From assembly GCA_030620915.1 (NCBI GenBank), contig JAUXIR010000145.1, forward strand, positions 1 through 5,451: a DNA stretch of 5,451 bases. The letters run 5' to 3'. Below, one piece after another: positions 1 to 5,451 of the stretch (position 1 is the stretch's first letter; every line of letters starts with the position of its first letter). The position numbers and the translations under genes are program-made. The notes under the pieces were generated by a model. The model had not been told where the DNA came from. It did not search any database and saw only the letters and a program-made list of their open reading frames with translations. The DNA is from Geopsychrobacter sp. (GTDB lineage: Bacteria > Desulfobacterota > Desulfuromonadia > Desulfuromonadales > Geopsychrobacteraceae).

Positions 1-926
1 GGGAAGATCCAGCTGCTGCAGTAGGTGGAAACCAGCACGCTGGCCTGTAATTCGGCGAACAGCTCGGAATGCTGGCGCAGTCGACCCCAGACCGGCATCC
101 CTTCCCAGTAGATGCGGTATTTCTCATCGTCAACCGCGCCGACCCTGTCGTTGGTTCGCTGCCTGAGTTCGCCGAGCAGTTGCTGGTAATAGTCGATCGC
201 CTGTTGGGTGCCGCGCAGCACGACGGCCGGACCCATATGAATGGTGGCGTCGAAGAAGGTCAGGGGGGCAGGGGCGGCAGCGGCGGTTTCGAGAACCTGA
301 CGCCATAGCTCGGTACATTCCCGCGAGAGGGCAACCGTCGTCTGGAGTTGGCGCATGTCGAGTTTATGCCCGGCAATCCCTTCGAGGGTCGGAATCAGCG
401 CTTCGATCTGTTGGCTGACATCATCGATCAGGATGGCGTTGACTTCGGTATGGTTCTTCGGTGAGGTGATGCCGATGCAGGGCACGTTCAGCTCTTTTGC
501 GTACCAGCTGAACCAGTCCTGGACGTCGCGGCACTGATTGGTATTGTAGACCAGCACATCGGGACGGGGCGGGGCATCGATCCCCGGGTAGGCCTTGGCC
601 AGGGGGGAGACCCCTTTCAGATAGGCACCGATGTCGGCCGTCAGGTAGGAACAGATGTCCGGCGAATAGCCGATGGTGTTGGCTTCGGGGATAAGCTCGG
701 TCGCCATTCGTGTCGCGCCGAGCATGGCGGCGTGATTTTCCGGAAAGTGAACAGCAAAACCCATCGCCCTGAGCAGTTCCGCCGGTCCGACACTGGTACA
801 CCAGGCGACCTTGCGCTCTGCTGACTTTGACGCATCATTCAGATCGTAGAAGTAGTCGGACATGATTTTCATCATCTGTCCGGTCGATGCGATCTTCTTC
901 CTTTGCGGTTGCTTCTCTTCTGCCAT
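1..926 (-). CDS. 2-hydroxyacyl-CoA dehydratase / benzoyl-CoA reductase family subunit (HgdB/BcrB/BcrC-type), C-terminus cut by the window edge
   Basis: The frame is open from ATG 926 to the left edge, giving 308 residues with no stop. The family usually has about 380-440 residues, so the C-terminal fifth to quarter is missing. A strong ribosome site (GGAGGAG, 935-929) sits just before the ATG. Seen: an N-terminal WCTSVGPAELLRAMGF block (residues 42-57), then FPENHAAMLGA (61-71), GYSPDICSYLTADIG (86-100), VYNTNQCRDVQDW (126-138), TIHMGP (228-233) and EKYRIYWEGMPVW (268-280). These are typical of the [4Fe-4S] subunits of 2-hydroxyacyl-CoA dehydratases and class I benzoyl-CoA reductases. C43, C92 and C132 are the likely cluster ligands (inference from family). 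Known role: the cytoplasmic subunit takes one low-potential electron from the activator and makes a ketyl radical on an acyl-CoA. The activator gene lies 214 bp upstream; a partner subunit would be expected downstream, outside the window. Family is secure; dehydratase versus aromatic reductase is not resolved. Confidence 0.9.
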   Translation of the reverse strand, partial: MAEEKQPQRKKIASTGQMMKIMSDYFYDLNDASKSAERKVAWCTSVGPAELLRAMGFAVHFPENHAAMLGATRMATELIPEANTIGYSPDICSYLTADIGAYLKGVSPLAKAYPGIDAPPRPDVLVYNTNQCRDVQDWFSWYAKELNVPCIGITSPKNHTEVNAILIDDVSQQIEALIPTLEGIAGHKLDMRQLQTTVALSRECTELWRQVLETAAAAPAPLTFFDATIHMGPAVVLRGTQQAIDYYQQLLGELRQRTNDRVGAVDDEKYRIYWEGMPVWGRLRQHSELFAELQASVLVSTYCSSWIF

Positions 927-1042
927 GACTCCTCCGAAAACGTTATCGTTGGGCGAAGCTCGGTAACTTTTGTTTGTTGTCGATGTTTTATCCCGGGCAG
1001 CGTCACCTTACTGACTTTAGCCACCCGCTCGCACTACTCGCT

Positions 1043-1139
1043 CAAGACACCAAGTTCACCAGGAAAATCATCAGGGATTCTGGTTTTGATTTAAGCTCAA
1101 AATTATTTTGTCTTTCCTTGGTGTCTTAGTGTCTTGGTG
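1043..1139. repeat. Nested imperfect inverted repeat made of CACCAAGA-like octamers, between activator and dehydratase genes
   Basis: The right arm, read on the minus strand from 1139, is three tandem octamers: CACCAAGA, CACTAAGA, CACCAAGG. The left arm on the plus strand (1043-1067) reads CAAGACACCAAG then TTCACCAGGAAAA, so the two arms are imperfect inverted copies; an exact 11-bp pair is AAGACACCAAG (1044-1054) with CTTGGTGTCTT (1117-1127). An inner hairpin TTTTGA/TCAAAA (1084-1089 and 1097-1102, 7-nt loop) sits in the middle. The element abuts the activator's stop codon. It could fold in the transcript, as an attenuator or RNA-stability element, or be a dispersed repeat. There is no clear U-tract for a classic terminator. 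The rest of the 927-1140 gap shows nothing beyond the dehydratase ribosome site. Confidence 0.6.
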
Positions 1140-1140
1140 G

Positions 1141-1947
1141 CTATGTTTCTTCCCGGGTGAGCTCCGGCTCAGCCACATCCAGGGCATAGAGCGCCGCGCC
1201 ATGGGCGCCGGTGAACTGGGGGAGTTCCGGCAGCAGCACCTGCCGACCGATTAGCTCCTCGGTCATCTCAACCAGATAGGGATTGTGGGCCACCACCCCG
1301 CCACTCAAGACCACTCTTTCACTCAGGGAGTCCATCTCCAGCACCCGCTGGATCATCGAGTAGAAGACCCCCTTGATGATGGCGGCGACCGGCTTGCCGT
1401 GACGGATCTTCTCCAGCACCTCGGTGGCCGAAAAGACCGTACAGTAGCTCCCCAGCTTGAGGGTCTCCGTTGCCTGGCGGGCCAGGTTGTTCATCTCTTC
1501 GAGGGGGATATCGAGGCGACCCGACATCTCTTCGAGGAAGGCCCCGGTTCCGGCGGCGCACTTGCGGTTCATTTTAAAGCTGTCGCGCCTCCCTGAAGCA
1601 TCAAGCTTGATGATCTTGTTGTCCTGCCCGCCGATATCGATGATGGTGATCGCACCTGAAAAGCTGTAGTGACAGCCTTTGGCGTGGCAGCCGATTTCGG
1701 TTTTGCATTTTTCGGTGACAAAGGCGACGTTGTTGCGCCCATAACCGGTGGCGACCGCCTCGATAATCTCACTCCGCTTGGCGCCGGCCATCTCCAGCGA
1801 GGCATCCAGGCAGAGCGCGGCGGTTGCGGCGAAATCGATGCCCGATTTCTTGACGGCATGGCCGAGCAGCACCCCGTGCCGGTCAATAACCGCCACCTTG
1901 GTGCGTGATGCTCCCATGTCGAGTCCGACATAAACCGGCTGTGCCAT
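1141..1947 (-). CDS. ATP-dependent activator of 2-hydroxyacyl-CoA dehydratase (HgdC/CompD-like, BcrA/BadF/BcrD/HgdC ATPase family)
   Basis: A complete 268-residue protein of the ASKHA fold, matching the roughly 260-residue length of homodimeric activators. Seen: phosphate-1 motif GLDMGASRTK (8-17), ATGYGRNNVAF (67-76), TEIGCHAKG (83-91), phosphate-2 motif IDIGGQDNK (103-111), NRKCAAGTGAFLEE (127-140), SYCTVFSATEV (167-177), adenosine-binding SGGVVAHN (215-222) and a C-terminal TGAHGAALYA (246-255). C130 and C169 are the expected ligands of the single [4Fe-4S] cluster bridging two subunits; their spacing of 39 equals that of C127/C166 in the Acidaminococcus fermentans activator. Known role: hydrolyses ATP to push one electron at very low potential into the dehydratase. 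Start at ATG 1947 is supported by GAGG about 8 nt upstream. The gene lies 40 bp after the regulator and 214 bp before the dehydratase subunit, so it probably serves that enzyme. A BcrD/BadG-type reductase ATPase is the alternative. Confidence 0.93.
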   Translation of the reverse strand: MAQPVYVGLDMGASRTKVAVIDRHGVLLGHAVKKSGIDFAATAALCLDASLEMAGAKRSEIIEAVATGYGRNNVAFVTEKCKTEIGCHAKGCHYSFSGAITIIDIGGQDNKIIKLDASGRRDSFKMNRKCAAGTGAFLEEMSGRLDIPLEEMNNLARQATETLKLGSYCTVFSATEVLEKIRHGKPVAAIIKGVFYSMIQRVLEMDSLSERVVLSGGVVAHNPYLVEMTEELIGRQVLLPELPQFTGAHGAALYALDVAEPELTREET

Positions 1948-1987
1948 ACTTGCCTCGGTGCTGTGGGTTTAATTTGCTCTGGCTCGG

Positions 1988-2839
1988 CTAGTACCGCGCC
2001 GCTTCCGCTTCGATCGTTCTGACCAGGTTGACCAGCCGTGGCCCGATGTCGTCCTCAAGCATGTGCTGGCGCAGCACAAACGAGGGTGCGTTGCAGTTGA
2101 AGGTCAACAGCCGGCAGCCGGCGACCGGCAGCATCGGCACGCCGACCGCGTTGACGTCGCTGCGCCATTCACCGAGGGACATGCAGAAGCCGCGCTCCTG
2201 ATAGTCGCGTAACGCCTGTTCGATGCCGGCCTTATGTTTCTGCCAGTTATCGGGGTCCCGTTGGCGGATATTGTCCATCAGGGTTTCGCGCTCATCCTGC
2301 GGCAGGCCGCAGAGCAGGGCCCTGCCCATGGCGGTCGTGGCGATCGGCACCCTGGTGCCCGGCTCACGGCGCAAGGAGACGGTGGCATCGGTACTGTAGC
2401 GTCCATCGAGGTAGATCATGCCGTGGCGATCGCGGGTGCCGACCGAAACCACGGTTTGTGAATAGTCGGCCAGATCCTGCATCAGCGGGCGCGCGATCTT
2501 GAGTACATCCATGTTGGTGAGTAGCGAAAACCCGAGGGAGAGCACCGCGGTGCCGAGTTGGTACTTGCCCAACTTTTCATCATGGTGGAGATAACCCATA
2601 CGGGTCAGGGTGTAGGTCAGGCGGGAGACGGTCGGTTTCGGCAATCCGGTGCGCTCGGCGATGTCCTGATTCCCCAGGTGTCTGTCTCTGGGCCTGAAGC
2701 AGCGCAAGACCTCAAGCCCGCGAGCCAGGGCGGTCACGAATTGGCGATCCTTGCTGTTCTCCTCGAGGGAGGCAATGCTGTCCATTGCGATCAGCTCCGC
2801 CTTGCTGCTCTTATTGTTTAATGCTGGGTTGTCAGTCAT
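1988..2839 (-). CDS. IclR-family transcriptional regulator
   Basis: Numbering here counts from the upstream ATG at 2863 (291 residues). The chosen start, ATG 2839, gives 283 residues and has GGAG (2852-2849) 9 nt before it; ATG 2863 has no comparable site. Seen: an unconserved N-terminal tail of about 40 residues, then a winged helix-turn-helix (about 42-105) with FVTALARGLEVLRCF, the recognition helix LPKPTVSRLTYTL (74-86) and wing GKYQLGTAVLSLG. An IclR effector-binding domain follows (about 120-285), with MIYLDGR (149-155), RVPIATTAMGRALL (171-184) and YQERGFCMSLGEWRSDVNAVGVP (221-243, quoted in part). The family binds short palindromes as dimers or tetramers and responds to small, often aromatic or carboxylic, effectors; members may activate or repress. 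The gene sits at the divergence point beside two identical palindromes, so it very probably controls both gene groups. The effector is unknown. Confidence 0.94.
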   Translation of the reverse strand: MTDNPALNNKSSKAELIAMDSIASLEENSKDRQFVTALARGLEVLRCFRPRDRHLGNQDIAERTGLPKPTVSRLTYTLTRMGYLHHDEKLGKYQLGTAVLSLGFSLLTNMDVLKIARPLMQDLADYSQTVVSVGTRDRHGMIYLDGRYSTDATVSLRREPGTRVPIATTAMGRALLCGLPQDERETLMDNIRQRDPDNWQKHKAGIEQALRDYQERGFCMSLGEWRSDVNAVGVPMLPVAGCRLLTFNCNAPSFVLRQHMLEDDIGPRLVNLVRTIEAEAARY

Positions 2840-2848
2840 GGGCTTTTT

Positions 2849-2852
2849 CTCC
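2849..2852 (-). promoter_or_regulatory. Ribosome binding site that decides the regulator's start
   Basis: GGAG on the minus strand lies 9 nt before ATG 2839 and inside the reading frame opened by ATG 2863, whose own upstream sequence (GGGCGG region) is a poor match. This favours the shorter, 283-residue protein. Confidence 0.55.
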
Positions 2853-2942
2853 GTGGCTGCCATTGCAGGCGCCGCCCTGCTTCAAAAGCGATTTGATCCG
2901 GTCGGTCTGGCCGAACTTTTGGTCCGCTCTTGCTTATTAATG

Positions 2943-2969
2943 TCTATAGAAAAGGCAGGTGCCTGTCAA
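2943..2969 (-). promoter_or_regulatory. Sigma70-type promoter candidate for the regulator gene
   Basis: On the minus strand a perfect -35 hexamer TTGACA (2969-2964) is followed, after a short 15-nt spacer, by TATAGA (2948-2943). Transcription would start near 2936, about 100 nt before the regulator's start codon, and may continue into the activator and dehydratase genes. The short spacer lowers confidence. Confidence 0.5.
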
Positions 2970-2999
2970 GAAATAAAACAATGTTTTTTCAGAATGTGG

Positions 3000-3014
3000 T
3001 TTCGCATTGCGAAA
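3000..3014. promoter_or_regulatory. Operator candidate 1: perfect palindrome TTTCGCATTGCGAAA
   Basis: A perfect 15-bp inverted repeat (TTTCGCA, central T, TGCGAAA). It is identical to the copy at 3208-3222, and the identity extends to 18 bp (GTTTCGCATTGCGAAATA, 2999-3016). Size and symmetry fit an IclR-family dimer site. Its centre (3007) lies about 70 bp upstream of the start predicted from the minus-strand promoter at 2969-2943, a position more typical of activation or looping than of direct blocking. Assignment to the adjacent regulator is inference. Confidence 0.75.
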
Positions 3015-3158
3015 TATGGCACAGGGGGTTTGCGATGCTTATCTATACTTAGGTTGTAATTTAAGGCTCTATTTTGCCAGGCGCAGACTCCTATCTAGCT
3101 GTTATCACAATCTATCGTTAGTTTTTTATTGGAGATCAATTTTTTTTGAAGAAAAATA

Positions 3159-3187
3159 TTTACAAACAGTGTTATGTCGGTTACGAT
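3159..3187 (+). promoter_or_regulatory. Sigma70-type promoter candidate for the fusion-thiolase operon
   Basis: TTTACA (3159-3164, five of six consensus bases), a 17-nt spacer and TACGAT (3182-3187, four of six). The A/T-rich tract immediately upstream (3140-3160) could act as an UP element. Predicted start is near 3194, giving a leader of about 128 nt that contains the second palindrome. Confidence 0.45.
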
Positions 3188-3207
3188 TTACTAGAACCGA
3201 AAAGCAG

Positions 3208-3222
3208 TTTCGCATTGCGAAA
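3208..3222. promoter_or_regulatory. Operator candidate 2: identical palindrome TTTCGCATTGCGAAA
   Basis: Second perfect copy, 100 bp upstream of the fusion gene's ATG. If the plus-strand promoter at 3159-3187 is used, the site lies just downstream of the start (about +14 to +28), as for a repressor. If transcription starts further right, it would sit at an activator position instead. The centre-to-centre distance to copy 1 is 208 bp, close to 20 helical turns. Confidence 0.75.
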
Positions 3223-3321
3223 TAGCAAGAAGCTTGTTGGACGAGGCATGGTTCGATGAAATCTGCATTGGCAGGATGTCTCTAATCTCACAGTTTTTAC
3301 ACCACTAAAGAGGGTAGGCGA

Positions 3322-5337
3322 ATGAAACCAATTACAACTGTAGGCGTCGTCGGCGCCGGAACCATGGGTTCAGCGATTGCTCAACACTTTGTCATGAAGG
3401 GCTTGCCGGTCATCCTGGTCGACCAGCAGCAGGAATTTCTGGAGCGTGGGGTTGGTTACATCCGCGAATCGCTGGGCGAGGCCTTGCAGCGGGGGCTGAT
3501 CGACCAGCAGTCCTTTGATCAGATCCTCGGCCGACTGCACTGCACTACCGATCAGGCGGAGTTGGCCAAGGCCGATCTGCTGGTCGAGGCGATTTTCGAA
3601 AACCTTGAGGTCAAGAAGGGGCTGTTCGCCGAACTGGAGAAGGTGGTCGGTCCTGACTGTATCCTCGCCAGCAATACCTCCTCTTTTTTGATCAGTGAGA
3701 TTGCTGCCGAGCTGCAGACGCCTGAGCGGGTGGTTGGTGTTCACTACTTCTTCCATGCAGCCAAGAACAAGCTGGTCGAACTGATCCCCGGTGCAAAATC
3801 AGCGCCCGAGATCGTCGCCGCACTGGAAAATTTCTACACCTATTATGACAAGACCCCGATCCTGGTTAAGGATGCTCCCGGTTTTGCGGTCAACCGCTTC
3901 TTCGTCCCCTGGTTGAACGAGGCGGCCCGTCTCTATGAAGAAGGCTGCGGCAGTATCGCCTTTATCGACCGGATCGCCTGTGATGTTTTCGGTGTCGGCA
4001 TGGGGCCATTTGCCCTGATGAACGCGACCGGCGTGCCGATCGCCATGCATGCCGCCGATGGTCTGGCCAGTGAACTCAATCCCTTTTACGCCCCGGCGCA
4101 GGTCCTTTGTCGGCAGGTCGAAGCGAAGCAGGACTGGAACGTTGAGGATACCCGGCAGCTCAACAATGGTTACGATCAAGCCGAGGTTGTCACCCGCCGC
4201 CTGGTCGGTGCCAGTCTCGGGGTAGCTGCGCAGATGGTTGATGAAGGGGTGGTCGACGCGACCTCCACCGATCTGGGTGCGCGCGCCGGCCTGCGCTGGC
4301 CGGTCGGTCCTTTCGAACTGCTTGAAAAGTTGGGAGTGGCGCAGGTCAAAGAGATGGTCGAGAGTGTCTTCTCGGTCTGGGATCTGGCCACCCCGGCCTG
4401 TCTGACCGATCCGGCCAGGGCAGAAAGTTTGCGTCTGAACTGGGTGAAGACGGAGGTTGTCGACGAGACCGGTTTTATTATTTTCGATCTGCCCGATCGG
4501 ATGAACCCGCTCGGCGAGCAGGTGATGAGCCAGCTTGATCGCTGTGTTGATGAGCTCAATGGCCGCACCGATATCTCTAAGATCATCATCCACGGCAAGG
4601 GCAAGGCATTCATCGCCGGCGCCGATATCAAATTCTTCCTCGATTCCATGGATGCCGATGATCTGCAGCGCATTCAGAGTTTTACCGAATTCGGCCAGCA
4701 GGTGCTGAATAAAATCAGTGCCTCGAATAAGACCACCTACGCCTACCTCGACGGGCTGACCCTGGGCGGCGGACTGGAACTGGCACTGGCTTGTGATTAC
4801 CGGATCGGCACGCGAAAATCGGTGCTGGCCTTTCCGGAGACCGGCATCGGCATCTACCCCGGTCTCGGCGGCACCCAGCGTGCCAGTCGTTTGATCGGCG
4901 TCGCCCGTGCCAAGCAGCTGATTGCCAGTGGGCAGTTCCTCAATGGCAAGAAGGCCTATGCTTTCGGTCTGGTTGACACCCTCATCGACCCGGTTTTCGA
5001 TTTGCGCGAATTGGCTGGCCTCACCCTCGAAAAAGCACAGGCCGGACGCGAGGAAGGAACCCCGGCGGAACTTGAATTCGCCGCATTCAATGGCGAGCTC
5101 GACCACCCGTTGCTGACCGCTGAAGGCTCCGAAAAATTGGCTAAAACCCTGAGCCGCAAGGCTCCGATTGCGCTCAAAACAGCGATGAGTCTGATCGACC
5201 AGGGCTATGCTCTGAAACTGCAGGAGGGCCTGCAATTGGAACTCAGCGGCCTGAAGACCATCTTCGCCACTCAGGATGCCAAGACCGGACTTTCAAGCAT
5301 TCTCAGTGGCCAAAAACCTAATTTCACCGGCGAATAA
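3322..5337 (+). CDS. Bifunctional 3-hydroxyacyl-CoA dehydrogenase (N-terminal) / enoyl-CoA hydratase (C-terminal) fusion
   Basis: A complete 671-residue protein; AAAGAGGG (3307-3314) precedes the ATG by 7 nt. Seen: Rossmann NAD-binding motif VGAGTMGSAIA (10-20); SNTSS (117-121); the catalytic His-Glu dyad as H141 in VGVHYFF and E153 in KLVELIPG; NAD-domain exit DAPGFAVNRF (184-193); then two 3HCDH C-terminal-like helical repeats (about 186-275 and 285-365), the second with GLRWPVGPFELLEKLG (323-338). The crotonase domain starts about 375: AFIAGADIKFF (429-439) and LGGGLELALACDYRIG (481-496) form the oxyanion hole, and the two catalytic glutamates are E486 and E506 (FPETGIGIYPG). Both active sites look intact. 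Reaction: hydration of a trans-2-enoyl-CoA, then NAD-dependent oxidation to 3-ketoacyl-CoA. The order (dehydrogenase first) is the reverse of FadB and resembles archaeal crotonyl-CoA hydratase/3-hydroxybutyryl-CoA dehydrogenase fusions. It is followed after 9 bp by a thiolase. Chain-length preference is not readable. Confidence 0.94.
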   Translation: MKPITTVGVVGAGTMGSAIAQHFVMKGLPVILVDQQQEFLERGVGYIRESLGEALQRGLIDQQSFDQILGRLHCTTDQAELAKADLLVEAIFENLEVKKGLFAELEKVVGPDCILASNTSSFLISEIAAELQTPERVVGVHYFFHAAKNKLVELIPGAKSAPEIVAALENFYTYYDKTPILVKDAPGFAVNRFFVPWLNEAARLYEEGCGSIAFIDRIACDVFGVGMGPFALMNATGVPIAMHAADGLASELNPFYAPAQVLCRQVEAKQDWNVEDTRQLNNGYDQAEVVTRRLVGASLGVAAQMVDEGVVDATSTDLGARAGLRWPVGPFELLEKLGVAQVKEMVESVFSVWDLATPACLTDPARAESLRLNWVKTEVVDETGFIIFDLPDRMNPLGEQVMSQLDRCVDELNGRTDISKIIIHGKGKAFIAGADIKFFLDSMDADDLQRIQSFTEFGQQVLNKISASNKTTYAYLDGLTLGGGLELALACDYRIGTRKSVLAFPETGIGIYPGLGGTQRASRLIGVARAKQLIASGQFLNGKKAYAFGLVDTLIDPVFDLRELAGLTLEKAQAGREEGTPAELEFAAFNGELDHPLLTAEGSEKLAKTLSRKAPIALKTAMSLIDQGYALKLQEGLQLELSGLKTIFATQDAKTGLSSILSGQKPNFTGE

Positions 5338-5346
5338 GGAGCCATC

Positions 5347-5451
5347 ATGAAAGCAAGCGTACAGGGTTTTATGGATAAACAGGCTGGCAGTGGTGCTCTT
5401 TTCGAGGATATCTACCTGCTTGAAGGCAAACGGACGCCCTTTGGTAAATAC
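5347..5451 (+). CDS. Thiolase (acetyl-CoA acyltransferase), N-terminus only
   Basis: Only 35 codons are in the window, running off the right edge. The ATG at 5347 has AAGGAG (5336-5341) 5 nt before it, and that site overlaps the TAA stop of the fusion gene, leaving a 9-bp gap and suggesting translational coupling. After an unusually long lead of about 18 residues (MKASVQGFMDKQAGSGAL), the frame gives EDIYLLEGKRTPFGKY, which matches the first beta strand and the R-T-P-[FIV]-G signature at the N-terminus of thiolases. The expected role is CoA-dependent cleavage of the 3-ketoacyl-CoA made by the fusion enzyme, or the reverse condensation. The catalytic Cys, His and second Cys lie outside the window, so integrity and subtype (acetoacetyl-CoA versus longer or branched substrates) cannot be judged. 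Confidence 0.8.
   Translation, partial: MKASVQGFMDKQAGSGALFEDIYLLEGKRTPFGKY

Larger units (their letters stand above)
2840..3321. promoter_or_regulatory. Divergent, AT-rich control region between the regulator and the beta-oxidation operon
   Basis: This 482-bp gap has no credible gene. It is clearly richer in A+T than its flanks, most strongly from about 3040 to 3200, including a run of eight T at 3140-3147 just before a candidate promoter. It holds two identical palindromes and outward-facing promoter candidates, listed separately. The first ~100 bases beside the regulator (2840-2940) are GC-richer and would be its 5' leader; only short, weak hairpins are seen there. Confidence 0.75.

Noticed and set aside
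421..838. Two minus-strand open frames (421-801 and 641-838) within the left-edge gene
   Set aside because: They are out of frame with the dehydratase subunit, which is continuous from 926 to the window edge and carries all family motifs.
1043..1139. CRISPR array or rho-independent terminator at the octamer repeat
   Set aside because: The units are tandem octamers without spacers, so it is not CRISPR; the hairpin has a weak, AT-rich core and no clear terminal U-run, so a terminator is not supported.
3018..3033. Sigma54-like element TGGCAC...TTTGC on the plus strand, next to palindrome 1
   Set aside because: The GG and GC dinucleotides are separated by 12 nt, whereas sigma54 promoters need 10; it is also about 290 bp from the next start codon.
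3044..3049. TATACT as a plus-strand -10 element
   Set aside because: No -35 hexamer lies at 16-18 nt upstream and there is no extended TGn motif.
2751..3059. Plus-strand open frame of 102 codons overlapping the regulator's 5' end
   Set aside because: Its first part is antisense to the regulator and the rest is control region; the hydrophobic stretch in it mirrors the regulator's codons and no domain is seen.
3007..3225. Possible 72-residue small protein on the plus strand in the control region
   Set aside because: It would start with TTG inside palindrome 1, lacks a ribosome site and crosses palindrome 2 and the promoter candidates; the composition looks non-coding.
3799..5235. A long open frame (478 codons) on the minus strand inside the fusion gene
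   Set aside because: It lies wholly antisense to a well-supported enzyme with intact motifs and shows no recognisable domain; GC-rich codon bias of the real gene explains the lack of stops.

Overview
The window looks like chromosomal DNA from an anaerobic, GC-rich bacterium. The gene content (a 2-hydroxyacyl-CoA dehydratase/benzoyl-CoA reductase-type subunit, its ATP-dependent activator, a beta-oxidation fusion enzyme and a thiolase) and the overall style suggest a Desulfuromonadales/Geobacter-like member of Desulfobacterota. That assignment is inference; nothing here fixes the taxon.

Layout. Two gene groups diverge from one AT-rich control region. The leftward (minus) group is, in transcription order: an IclR-family regulator (1988-2839), a CoA-dehydratase activator ATPase (1141-1947) and an HgdB/BcrB/BcrC-type dehydratase or reductase subunit (926 down to the left edge, where it is cut off). 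The regulator-activator gap is only 40 bp. The activator-dehydratase gap is 214 bp and holds a nested imperfect inverted repeat built from CACCAAGA-like octamers. The rightward (plus) group is a fused 3-hydroxyacyl-CoA dehydrogenase/enoyl-CoA hydratase (3322-5337), then, after 9 bp, the first 35 codons of a thiolase (5347 to the right edge).

Control region. Between the regulator and the fusion gene (2840-3321) lie two identical perfect 15-bp palindromes, TTTCGCATTGCGAAA, at 3000-3014 and 3208-3222. They sit inside an identical 18-bp context and are 208 bp apart centre to centre. Candidate promoters point outward: minus strand TTGACA (2969-2964) with TATAGA (2948-2943), and plus strand TTTACA (3159-3164) with TACGAT (3182-3187). 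The simplest reading is that the IclR-type protein binds both palindromes and controls both gene groups.

How the genes may work together. The leftward enzymes would perform an ATP-activated, iron-sulfur ketyl-radical type reaction on an acyl-CoA: either syn-elimination of water from a 2-hydroxyacyl-CoA or reduction of an aromatic acyl-CoA. The product enoyl-CoA could then be hydrated and oxidised by the fusion enzyme and cleaved by the thiolase to acetyl-CoA. The substrate cannot be read from this window. The single short activator with HgdC-like cysteine spacing slightly favours a dehydratase over a four-subunit class I benzoyl-CoA reductase, but further subunits may lie beyond the left edge.
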